A stretch of DNA of 64,000 nucleotides from Paracoccus limosus (lineage in GTDB: Bacteria > Pseudomonadota > Alphaproteobacteria > Rhodobacterales > Rhodobacteraceae), in assembly GCF_009711185.1 (NCBI RefSeq), contig NZ_WMIF01000013.1:1-64000 (forward strand), read 5' to 3'. Shown piece after piece: positions 17,721-24,108 of this stretch (positions are counted from its first letter, which is position 1; each line of letters begins with the position of its first letter). The notes under the pieces were generated by a model. The model made no database searches, had not been told where the DNA came from, and saw nothing but the letters and a program-made list of their open reading frames with translations. The translations under genes and the position numbers were made by a program.

Positions 17721-19106
17721 ATGCAGGACGACAGCCGAATTGAAGACGTGGTTTCGACGCTGGAGGCGCAATTGCCCGAAGCCTTGGAGCGGCTGAAGGA
17801 ATTCCTGCGCATCCCGTCGGTCTCGACCGATCCGGCCCATGCGGGCGATGTCCGTGCGGCGGCAGAGTGGCTTTGCGCCGAGCTGCAGGGGCTGGGGTTT
17901 CTGGCCTCGGTCCGGCCGACGCCGGGCCATCCGATGGTGGTGGCGCATTCGCCCAAGGGCAATCGCCGGCCGCTGCTGTTTTACGGGCATTACGATGTGC
18001 AGCCGGTCGATCCGCTGGCGCTGTGGGACCGCCCGCCCTTCGAGCCGATGATCGAGGAGACGGCTGACGGCCCGGTGATCCGGGGGCGCGGCGCGGCCGA
18101 TGACAAGGGCCAGCTGATGACCTTTGTCGAGGCGTTCCGGGCGTGGAAGACCGTGCATGGCGCGCTGCCGACCGATCTGGTGCTGCTGTTCGAGGGCGAA
18201 GAGGAATCGGGCTCGCCCAGCCTGCAACCGTTCCTGCGTGAAAATGCCGAAGAGCTGCGTGCCGATCTGGCGATGATCTGCGACACCGGGCTGTATTCCG
18301 ATGGCCGCCCGGCGATGACGACGCAGTTGCGCGGGCTGTTGGGCGAGGAAATCGTCGTGCGCGGCGCCGATCGCGACCTGCATTCGGGCAGTTTCGGCGG
18401 TCTGGCCGCCAACCCGATCCAGATTCTGGTGAATGCGCTGGCCACGGTCAAGGATGCCGGCGGCCACGTCACCCTGCCCGGCTTTTACGATGGCGTCGAG
18501 GAACTCAGCGACGAGCTGCGCGCCGACTGGCAGGATCTGGGCTTTGACGCCGCCGAGTTTCTGGCGCGCGTCGGCCTGAAACATCCGGTCGGCGAAACCG
18601 GCCGCACCGGGCTGGAAATGGTCTGGAACCGCCCGACATTCGAGATCAACGGCATCACCGGCGGCTATACCGGCGACGGGTTCAAGACCGTGCTGCCGGC
18701 CGAAGCTCGCGCCAAGGTCAGTTTTCGCCTGACCGGAACCCAGAACCCCGAGGCGATCCGCGTGGCGTTTCGCGCCCATGTCCGCGCCGCGATCCCCGAT
18801 GATTGCACGGTCGAGTTCCACGGCCATGGCGCCAGCCGCGCCAGCCGCATGGATACCTCGGACCCGGCCTTTGCTGCGGCCAAACAGGCGCTGTCGCAGG
18901 AGTGGGGGCGCGAGGCCGCCTATATCGGTGCCGGCGGCTCGATCCCGGTGGCGGGCGATTTCAAGGAAATCCTTGGCATGGATTCGCTGTTGATCGGTTT
19001 TGGCCGCGACGACGACCGTATCCATTCCCCGAACGAGAAATACAATCTGGAAAGCTTTGCCAAGGGCGCGCGCAGCTGGGCGCGGATTCTGGCCGCGCTG
19101 GCCTGA
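17721..19106 (+). CDS. M20 family dipeptidase/metallopeptidase
   Basis: The 461-residue cytoplasmic protein is a di-zinc M20 peptidase. Metal and catalytic motifs are visible: GHYDVQPVDP (first histidine and catalytic aspartate), GRGAADDKGQ (bridging aspartate) and FEGEEESGSPS (general-base glutamate). A lid/dimerisation domain occupies about residues 190-350. The start at 17721 (MQDDSR) has a GGAAAGG site upstream; a possible start 21 codons earlier lacks family residues. The substrate is probably a dipeptide or N-acyl amino acid. It is divergent from hemA and followed by a hairpin. Confidence 0.92.
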   Translation: MQDDSRIEDVVSTLEAQLPEALERLKEFLRIPSVSTDPAHAGDVRAAAEWLCAELQGLGFLASVRPTPGHPMVVAHSPKGNRRPLLFYGHYDVQPVDPLALWDRPPFEPMIEETADGPVIRGRGAADDKGQLMTFVEAFRAWKTVHGALPTDLVLLFEGEEESGSPSLQPFLRENAEELRADLAMICDTGLYSDGRPAMTTQLRGLLGEEIVVRGADRDLHSGSFGGLAANPIQILVNALATVKDAGGHVTLPGFYDGVEELSDELRADWQDLGFDAAEFLARVGLKHPVGETGRTGLEMVWNRPTFEINGITGGYTGDGFKTVLPAEARAKVSFRLTGTQNPEAIRVAFRAHVRAAIPDDCTVEFHGHGASRASRMDTSDPAFAAAKQALSQEWGREAAYIGAGGSIPVAGDFKEILGMDSLLIGFGRDDDRIHSPNEKYNLESFAKGARSWARILAALA

Positions 19107-19113
19107 TCCTGCA

Positions 19114-19139
19114 CCCTGATCGGGCTGCCCGGATCAGGG
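19114..19139 (+). terminator. Hairpin after the dipeptidase gene
   Basis: CCCTGATC/GATCAGGG with an inner GGG/CCC pair forms a near-perfect stem 7 bp after the dipeptidase stop. There is no T run, so termination strength is uncertain. Confidence 0.5.
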
Positions 19140-19141
19140 CG

Positions 19142-19182
19142 TGAAAATGCACCGGCCGTCCGATGCGCTGCACCGGACGGCC
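19142..19182 (-). terminator. Terminator-like hairpin downstream of the DUF6456 gene
   Basis: On the minus strand GGCCGTCC/GGACGGCC pair around a 13-nt loop (stem 19154-19182), followed by GGTGCATTTTC. It lies 32 bp beyond the DUF6456 stop codon. Confidence 0.5.
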
Positions 19183-19213
19183 CGTTCCCCTGCCCGAGAT
19201 TGGTCCCGGATCG

Positions 19214-20491
19214 CTAGCCGACCAGCGGCGCGCCGGCGCCATAGGTCTCGCGGTAATGGCGGTCCAGCCGCATCAGCGCGAGGCGCAGCACGATCTTGCC
19301 CGAACGCGCCGACCAGCCCAGCCGCCGCTCGGTCAGCTCGATCCCTTCGAGGAAGCAGCACACGCGCAGGCACAGATCGCCCATGCCCGGGCCCAGCTCG
19401 CGCAGAGCGGCGGCGACGCGGTTGCGCGCGCTTTCCGCGCCGCCGCCATAGCCCACCGACACGCGTGACACGTCGATGCCAGAGGTCAGGAAGCGGTCCC
19501 AGTTCTGGGTGACGCGCGGGCCCATCTGCGCCAGCTCGAAATCCTCGCGCAGCCGCTCGCCCGCCGCCACCATTTCAGGCGCCAGAAAGGGTGTGCCATC
19601 CGCCTCGCGCCGGCGCGCCAGCATCATCAGCGGGCTTTCGGCGATATTGACCCGGGCGCGGCGGCGGCGGCCATCCTCGGGGTCGGTGATCTCGCGATCC
19701 TCATAGCTGCGGTGATGTTCGGCATGGGCAAAGCCCGCCGCCTCTTCGGCGCAGCCCTCGGCCATGACCGGGGCGGCCAGAATGAAATCCTCGCGCTGCG
19801 GCAGGGCACCGCCGCGCCGCGCGGCGATCAGGCTGCGCAACACCTCGCGCCCCTGGGCCGAGATGACATAGCGGCTGACCCGGCCCTGCCCGGTCATCTG
19901 CACCCAGGCGCGGATCGCCATATGCTCGGCCAGCTCGCGGTCAAGGATGGCGGTGCGGATCTCGTCGCGCACGACGATGGCCTTGTCCATGCCCTCGGCC
20001 ACCACCATCTGCGCGCCCGGCTCGGCCAGACGGCGCAGGATGCGCGAGATCTGCTTCAGCCCGGTGCGGCCGGGCGTCAGCGCGGCGGGCTGGGCTGCGG
20101 CCGGACCTGGCGCCGGATCGGACCCCGGGCCTGCAACGTTGCCCGGCGCGCGGGTTGCGGCACGCTCGACCGCCTGATCGACCAGCGGATCGTCGCGCCG
20201 CGCCTCGAAACGGCGGATGCGGCGCAGGATGGTCGAGGCATGGCAGCCCAGTTCGCGGGCCAGCGCGCGGATGGTCTCGCCGCCCTCGACATGGCGCAGA
20301 TACAGGCCCAGATCGCCGTCTTCGGGCAGTCCGGGCGCGCCCGACAGGGCCGGGGGGTGATCGCCCGGCGCGGCAATCGCAGGCCGGGGCGATGCCTGCT
20401 CGTCGGGCCGATTGCAGCCCGCGGCCTCCAGCCCGGATTGCAGCCCGGCCGGAAAGGCGCCCAGGGCGAAATCTCCCGTCTGAATCGTCAT
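19214..20491 (-). CDS. DUF6456 helix-turn-helix protein, possible GafA-type activator
   Basis: The 425-residue protein has three parts. A helix-turn-helix (about residues 68-96, GGETIRALARELGCHASTIL) is joined by an Ala/Pro-rich linker (about 112-142) to a middle region (about 143-300). The C-terminal block (about 310-415) contains MGDLCLRVCCFLEGIELTER and a GWSARSGKIVLRLAL segment, the DUF6456 signature. I recall this domain and layout from GafA/GafZ regulators of gene transfer agents in Rhodobacter and Caulobacter, but could not check this. The ATG at 20491 has GAAGGA six bases upstream; a MDM start two codons earlier is less well placed. The gene is divergent from a DUF6477 gene across an elaborate control region. 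No phage-like structural gene is in the window. Confidence 0.75.
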   Translation of the reverse strand: MTIQTGDFALGAFPAGLQSGLEAAGCNRPDEQASPRPAIAAPGDHPPALSGAPGLPEDGDLGLYLRHVEGGETIRALARELGCHASTILRRIRRFEARRDDPLVDQAVERAATRAPGNVAGPGSDPAPGPAAAQPAALTPGRTGLKQISRILRRLAEPGAQMVVAEGMDKAIVVRDEIRTAILDRELAEHMAIRAWVQMTGQGRVSRYVISAQGREVLRSLIAARRGGALPQREDFILAAPVMAEGCAEEAAGFAHAEHHRSYEDREITDPEDGRRRRARVNIAESPLMMLARRREADGTPFLAPEMVAAGERLREDFELAQMGPRVTQNWDRFLTSGIDVSRVSVGYGGGAESARNRVAAALRELGPGMGDLCLRVCCFLEGIELTERRLGWSARSGKIVLRLALMRLDRHYRETYGAGAPLVG

Positions 20492-20531
20492 GTCCATTCC
20501 TTCGTTTTCCTGAGGCAAGCGGGCAGTCGCT

Positions 20532-20545
20532 CACCCATGGGTTGT
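20532..20545. promoter_or_regulatory. CACCCATGGGTTGT element before the DUF6456 gene
   Basis: The element contains the perfect 10-bp palindrome ACCCATGGGT. It ends 41 bp upstream of the DUF6456 ATG. A copy with one base change (R = G to A) lies at 20658-20671, at the matching distance from the divergent gene. Confidence 0.55.
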
Positions 20546-20590
20546 TGGTTTGCCCCTGCCCAAAAGCTCGGGTCACCACCGAGATGGGGC

Positions 20591-20620
20591 AATAATTCCT
20601 AACAACTCCTAAAGATTCCT
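20591..20620. repeat. Three tandem 10-bp iterons
   Basis: AATAATTCCT, AACAACTCCT and AAAGATTCCT follow one another without gaps, giving a consensus AANAATTCCT with exactly one helical turn per unit. They sit in the middle of the divergent DUF6456/DUF6477 intergenic region, flanked by the two CACCCATRGGTTGT elements. This is the arrangement of a cooperative protein-binding array. Confidence 0.65.
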
Positions 20621-20657
20621 TGCCGCAGCGCGCGCAGCAGAAGGTCGGAACGCAACA

Positions 20658-20671
20658 CACCCATAGGTTGT
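20658..20671. promoter_or_regulatory. CACCCATAGGTTGT element before the DUF6477 gene
   Basis: This is the second copy of the element at 20532, with 13 of 14 bases identical. It ends 42 bp upstream of the DUF6477 ATG. Confidence 0.55.
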
Positions 20672-20712
20672 CAATAATCGGTTCACCAAACCAGCCAGCA
20701 GGAGCACCGCCG

Positions 20713-21114
20713 ATGACCATGATGCCCAATGTCGTCCAGTTTCAGCCGCATCTCTCCAGCCCGGCCGGCCGGGCCTGGCGGCCGGCACAGGTCCGCCGCC
20801 CGCGCCTGCTGGTCGAGGCGGCGCGGGCCGGTCTGCCGAACTATCGCCGCAAGCGCGATCTGCGCCGCATCCTGCGCGGCGAGGAAATCCCGCAGCCGGG
20901 CGCGGCCCTGCGCCGGCTCTTGGCCGAAGAGGACAGGCTGGACCAGTCCCGGCGCGAAGCCGAGGCCGATTACGATGTCGAGCGCCATGTCCTGTTGCTG
21001 ATCGCGATCATGGCCGAATCCATTCTGGCGCTGCCGCAGCCCGTCGCGCGCCGCAACGGACCGAGCGCCGCGCCGGTCACTTTCCCCGGAACAGCGATCC
21101 GAGCACGCCCCTGA
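20713..21114 (+). CDS. DUF6477 family protein
   Basis: The 133-residue basic protein has a conserved centre (RRPRLLVEAARAGLPNYRR and a DLRRIL block, then PGAALRRLLAEE) and a C-terminal helix (LLLIAIMAESIL). This matches my recollection of DUF6477, a family largely confined to Rhodobacterales. Its function is unknown. The ATG at 20713 follows AGGAG with 9-nt spacing. It is divergent from the DUF6456 gene and shares its symmetric control region, so the two are probably co-regulated. Its 3' end overlaps the convergent HerA-like gene by 38 bp. Confidence 0.75.
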   Translation: MTMMPNVVQFQPHLSSPAGRAWRPAQVRRPRLLVEAARAGLPNYRRKRDLRRILRGEEIPQPGAALRRLLAEEDRLDQSRREAEADYDVERHVLLLIAIMAESILALPQPVARRNGPSAAPVTFPGTAIRARP

Positions 21115-22663
21115 CCAGCGCCTGCCCCGTCTTGGTGCCCAGTTGCCGGGCAAGGCTTTTGCCGAAGGTGATGGCGATGCTGTCGCTGGCGCTGGCCCGG
21201 CTGCGCGCTGCCGGAGCGGCGCGCGGCTTTTCGGCCGGGATCTGGATCGAGGGATCATAGCGCCGGCCGCGCCCGGCCTTGGGCTGCATCTGCCACAGAT
21301 CGTCATCACCTGCCTTGGCCGGTGCTTCGGCCTCGGCAGCCGCCGTCTCGGCGCGCTTGGCCAGCAGTTCGGCCGCCGACTCGCGGTCCAGCGTCTTGGC
21401 GTATTTCAGCCCCATCGGGTTCTGCGCGATCAGCTGCGCCCGCTCGGCATCCGGGATCGGACCCAGCTGCGCCAGCGGCGGCCGGATCAGCGTGCGCTGC
21501 ACGATGCCCGGCACGCCCTTGGCCTCCAGCAGCGAGGTCACCGCCTCGCCGGTGCCGACAGCCTGAATCGCCTCGGCGGTGTCGAAATCGGGGTTCGGGC
21601 GATAGTTCTGCGCCGCCAGTTTCAGCGCCTTCTGATCCTTGGCGGTAAAGGCACGCAAGGCATGTTGCAGCCGGTTGCCCAATTGCCCCAGCACCGATTC
21701 CGGCAGGTCGGCCGGGTTCTGGGTGATGAACCACAGGCTGACGCCTTTGGACCGGATCAGCCGCGCCACCTGTTCGATCTTGTCCACCAATGCCGGCGGC
21801 GCGTCGTTGAACAGCAGATGCGCCTCGTCGAAAAAGAACGCCATGCGCGGCTTGTCGGGATCGCCCACCTCGGGCAGCTGCTCGAAGAGCTCGCTCATCA
21901 GCCACAGCAGGAAGGTCGCGTAAAGCCGGGGCGCGTTCATCAGCTTTTCGGCCGACAGGATATTGACCATGCCCTTGCCCGAGGCATCCAGCCGCATCAT
22001 GTCGGCAAGCTCCAGCGCCGGCTCGCCAAACAACAGATCGCCGCCCTCGTTTTGCAAGACCATCAGCGCGCGCTGGATCGCCCCCACCGAGGCGGTCGAG
22101 ACATTGCCGTATTTCAGCGACAGATCCTTGGCGTTCTGCCCGACCCAGACCAGCATCGCCTGCAGGTCCTTCATGTCCAGAAGCGCCAGCCCCTCTTCGT
22201 CGGCAACGCGAAAGGCGATGTTCAGAACGCCCTCTTGCGCATCGCTCAGCCCCATCAGCCGCGACAGCAGCAAGGGGCCCATTTCCGCCGGGGTGGTGCG
22301 CACGGGATGGCCGCGTTCGCCCCAGATGTCCCAGAAGGTGACGGGAAAGCCCTGGTAATCCAGCGTCACGCCGATCTGTTCGGCGCGCTTGGCAAAGCTC
22401 TCGGCCAGTTTCGCGTCCCCGCCGCCGGGCTTGGCGATGCCGGCCAGATCGCCTTTCACATCGGCCATGAACACCGGCACCCCGGCGCGGGAAAATGATT
22501 CGGCCAGTGTCTGCAAGGTCACCGTCTTGCCGGTGCCGGTGGCGCCCGCGATCAACCCGTGGCGGTTGGCATATTTCAGCAACAGCACCTGCGGCGTGCC
22601 GTAACCCGCTCCGCCGCCACCGACGAAGACGGTTCCGGCATCCAGATCGACGATTTCGGCCAT
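21077..22663 (-). CDS. HerA-like ATPase, DUF853 family
   Basis: The 528-residue protein is a HerA/FtsK-superfamily ATPase. Walker A GATGTGKT lies at residues 40-47 and Walker B MAFFFDEAHLLF in the middle. FITQNPADLPESVLGQLGNR supplies the sensor and arginine-finger region, and the acidic/Ala-rich C terminus ends in a basic tail. It probably forms hexamers that act on DNA, but the role of DUF853 proteins is not established. The start at 22663 (MAEIVDLD) has AGGAGA upstream. No NurA nuclease is adjacent. Its 3' end overlaps the DUF6477 gene tail to tail. Confidence 0.88.
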   Translation of the reverse strand: MAEIVDLDAGTVFVGGGGAGYGTPQVLLLKYANRHGLIAGATGTGKTVTLQTLAESFSRAGVPVFMADVKGDLAGIAKPGGGDAKLAESFAKRAEQIGVTLDYQGFPVTFWDIWGERGHPVRTTPAEMGPLLLSRLMGLSDAQEGVLNIAFRVADEEGLALLDMKDLQAMLVWVGQNAKDLSLKYGNVSTASVGAIQRALMVLQNEGGDLLFGEPALELADMMRLDASGKGMVNILSAEKLMNAPRLYATFLLWLMSELFEQLPEVGDPDKPRMAFFFDEAHLLFNDAPPALVDKIEQVARLIRSKGVSLWFITQNPADLPESVLGQLGNRLQHALRAFTAKDQKALKLAAQNYRPNPDFDTAEAIQAVGTGEAVTSLLEAKGVPGIVQRTLIRPPLAQLGPIPDAERAQLIAQNPMGLKYAKTLDRESAAELLAKRAETAAAEAEAPAKAGDDDLWQMQPKAGRGRRYDPSIQIPAEKPRAAPAARSRASASDSIAITFGKSLARQLGTKTGQALVRGVLGSLFRGK

Positions 22664-22699
22664 GATCTCTCCTTGGAATTGGCAAAAATGCGCAGGGCA

Positions 22700-22820
22700 A
22701 GACAAAAGGACAATACAACCTTAAAGGTTTTGTGCCACTCTTGTCCTGTCGGGCAGGGCTTCATGCCTGCCCGGTTTCCTCCCTGTTGGACTGCCGCGCC
22801 TTCGGGCGCGGTCTTTTTTT
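22700..22820 (+). ncRNA. Candidate small regulatory RNA with an exposed CCUCCC segment
   Basis: Three hairpins follow in order. The first closes with AGGACAA (22708-22714) and TTGTCCT (22741-22747) around an inner AACCTT/AAGGTT stem. The second pairs GGGCAGG (22751-22757) with CCTGCCC (22766-22772). The third is CCGCGCC-ttc-GGGCGCGG (22794-22811) followed by CT7, a textbook terminator. Between the second and third lies an unpaired stretch with CCTCCC (22778-22783), complementary to a Shine-Dalgarno sequence. No protein gene precedes this terminator on the plus strand. The 5' end is a guess, as I see no clear promoter. Confidence 0.55.
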
Positions 22821-22882
22821 GGGCGGCATGGTGCTGAATCCCCTGCGCAAAGCCCGTTTTTTCCTCAGCCACTGCACCCTTT

Positions 22883-22899
22883 GTCACAATCCGTCACAA
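22883..22899. promoter_or_regulatory. Tandem GTCACAA repeat, 10-bp spacing
   Basis: GTCACAA occurs twice in direct orientation, at 22883 and 22893, exactly one helical turn apart and ending 18 bp before the -35 of the promoter at 22917. This geometry is typical of OmpR/PhoB-type response regulators. The regulator is unknown. Confidence 0.4.
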
Positions 22900-22916
22900 G
22901 CTGACGAATAGGACAG

Positions 22917-22945
22917 TTGACGCTTGCAACCGCTCATTCTAGCTT
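22917..22945 (+). promoter_or_regulatory. Sigma70-type promoter upstream of the ialB-type gene
   Basis: TTGACG (22917-22922) and TAGCTT (22940-22945) are separated by 17 bp. Transcription would start near 22952, about 265 bp before the IalB-type ATG, giving a long leader that contains the hairpin at 22991-23034. Confidence 0.5.
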
Positions 22946-22990
22946 TCGCAGCAATGATGACCGGCCAGTCCGGCAGGGAAGGTAAGGCTG

Positions 22991-23034
22991 TGAAACCCGG
23001 GGTCGTGCGCGCAATGGCGGCACCCCGGGTTTCA
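22991..23034 (+). promoter_or_regulatory. Long leader hairpin upstream of the ialB-type gene
   Basis: TGAAACCCGGGGT (22991-23003) pairs perfectly with ACCCCGGGTTTCA (23022-23034) over 13 bp with an 18-nt loop. It begins about 40 nt into the transcript predicted from the promoter at 22917. It may be an attenuator, an RNA-stability element or the 3' end of a short RNA; there is only a weak T-rich tail. Confidence 0.45.
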
Positions 23035-23216
23035 TGTTTGCCCACACCCTCAGGCAGGCGGTTCCGCCGGCGCCATCCGAGGAAAATCCCTCTTCGCGCT
23101 CCGGCTATCACACGGGAAGAAAACGCAAAGGTGACGTCCAGCACGGCAATCGGCCCTGACATTCCCCGGCGCACATGCTACCAGCGGGCGACAACTTGGA
23201 CCAAAGGAAGAGAACC

Positions 23217-23960
23217 ATGGCCAACAGGACGTCCGCGGCTCTGCTCGCCGCCATCTTCACCATCGCCAGCTCGGCCGGCGTGATGGCGCAAACCTCCGAG
23301 ACCCCTGCCCCCGCCGCCCCGGCGGCCGAGGCGCCCGCGACCACTCCGGCGCCTGCTGCCGAAGCTCCGGCCGCCGCTGCCCCTGCCGCGCCCGAAGCGG
23401 CGGCCGCCCCGGCCGAGGCTGCTCCGGCTGCTGCCGCAAATGGCGAGCCGCAGGTTGGCCAGACCTATGCCAAATCGACGCAAGGCGACTGGACGCTGCG
23501 CTGCATGAAGACGCAGAACGGTCAGGATCCCTGCGAGCTTTACCAGCTGCTGAAGGACAAGGACGGCGCCTCGGTGGCCGAAGCCTCGGTCCTGCCGATG
23601 GGCGGCAAGGTCTCGGCGGTGATCACCTTTGTCGCGCCGCTGGAAACCGACCTTCAGGCCGGGCTGGGCCTGCAGATCGATTCGGGCAAGGCCAGCCGCT
23701 ATCCCTTCATGCTGTGCGCCCCGGTGGGCTGCATCTCGCGCATCGGCCTGACCGATGCCGAGCTGGCGCCGCTGAAGAAAGGCAATACCGCGACCGTGAC
23801 CCTGCTGCCCTTTGGCGCACAAAAGGAACAAATGGTCGGCCTGAACCTGTCGCTCAAGGGCTTCACCTCGGGCATGGATGCGCTGGTGCAGGCCAACAAG
23901 GACCTGCCGCAGGCCGGCGCTGCCGCCGCGCCGAGCCCGGTTCCCGCGCCCAAGCCCTGA
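23217..23960 (+). CDS. Invasion-associated locus B (IalB) family protein, periplasmic
   Basis: The 247-residue precursor has a signal peptide (about 1-22, SSAGVMA), then a low-complexity Ala/Pro/Glu linker (about 25-75). The IalB-type beta domain carries GDWTLRCMKTQNGQDPC and CAPVGC, whose four cysteines probably form disulfides. A second Ala/Pro tail ends the protein. IalB was named in Bartonella for erythrocyte invasion, but homologues are general in non-pathogenic alphaproteobacteria and their role is unclear. The ATG at 23217 has AAGGAAG upstream. Both flanking control elements and the terminator suggest a single-gene unit. Confidence 0.88.
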   Translation: MANRTSAALLAAIFTIASSAGVMAQTSETPAPAAPAAEAPATTPAPAAEAPAAAAPAAPEAAAAPAEAAPAAAANGEPQVGQTYAKSTQGDWTLRCMKTQNGQDPCELYQLLKDKDGASVAEASVLPMGGKVSAVITFVAPLETDLQAGLGLQIDSGKASRYPFMLCAPVGCISRIGLTDAELAPLKKGNTATVTLLPFGAQKEQMVGLNLSLKGFTSGMDALVQANKDLPQAGAAAAPSPVPAPKP

Positions 23961-23983
23961 TCGCCTGGACGGACCGCAATGCC

Positions 23984-24009
23984 AAGGCCGGGGAGACCCC
24001 GGCCTTTTT
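23984..24009 (+). terminator. Terminator of the ialB-type gene
   Basis: AAGGCCGGGG-aga-CCCCGGCCTT is followed by TTTC, starting 24 bp after the stop codon. Confidence 0.88.
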
Positions 24010-24046
24010 CATGCCCGCACCACAACCGGCAAGGCGGCAGCCAAGG

Positions 24047-24073
24047 AAAAAGGCCGGGCGTGCACCCGGCCTT
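24047..24073 (-). terminator. Terminator of the DegP-type protease gene
   Basis: On the minus strand AAGGCCGGG and CCCGGCCTT pair around a 6-nt loop and are followed by TTTCC. It lies 36 bp beyond the protease stop codon, convergent with the ialB terminator. Confidence 0.85.
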
Positions 24074-24108
24074 GTCGCATGTCCTAAGCCCCGGCTGGCT
24101 TGGGGCGC

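Larger units (their letters stand above)
22664..23216. other. 553-bp intergenic region between the HerA-like and ialB-type genes
   Basis: No protein-coding gene is convincing here. It holds, left to right on the plus strand, a structured small-RNA candidate ending in a terminator (22700-22820), a tandem GTCACAA pair (22883-22899), a sigma70-type promoter (22917-22945) and a 13-bp hairpin (22991-23034). The remaining 180 bp before the IalB start shows no further strong signal. Confidence 0.7.

Noticed and set aside
20581..20620. CtrA binding site in the DUF6456 promoter
   Set aside because: The TTAGG motifs on the minus strand are 10 bp apart, not TTAA-N7-TTAA, and are better described as three 10-bp iterons.
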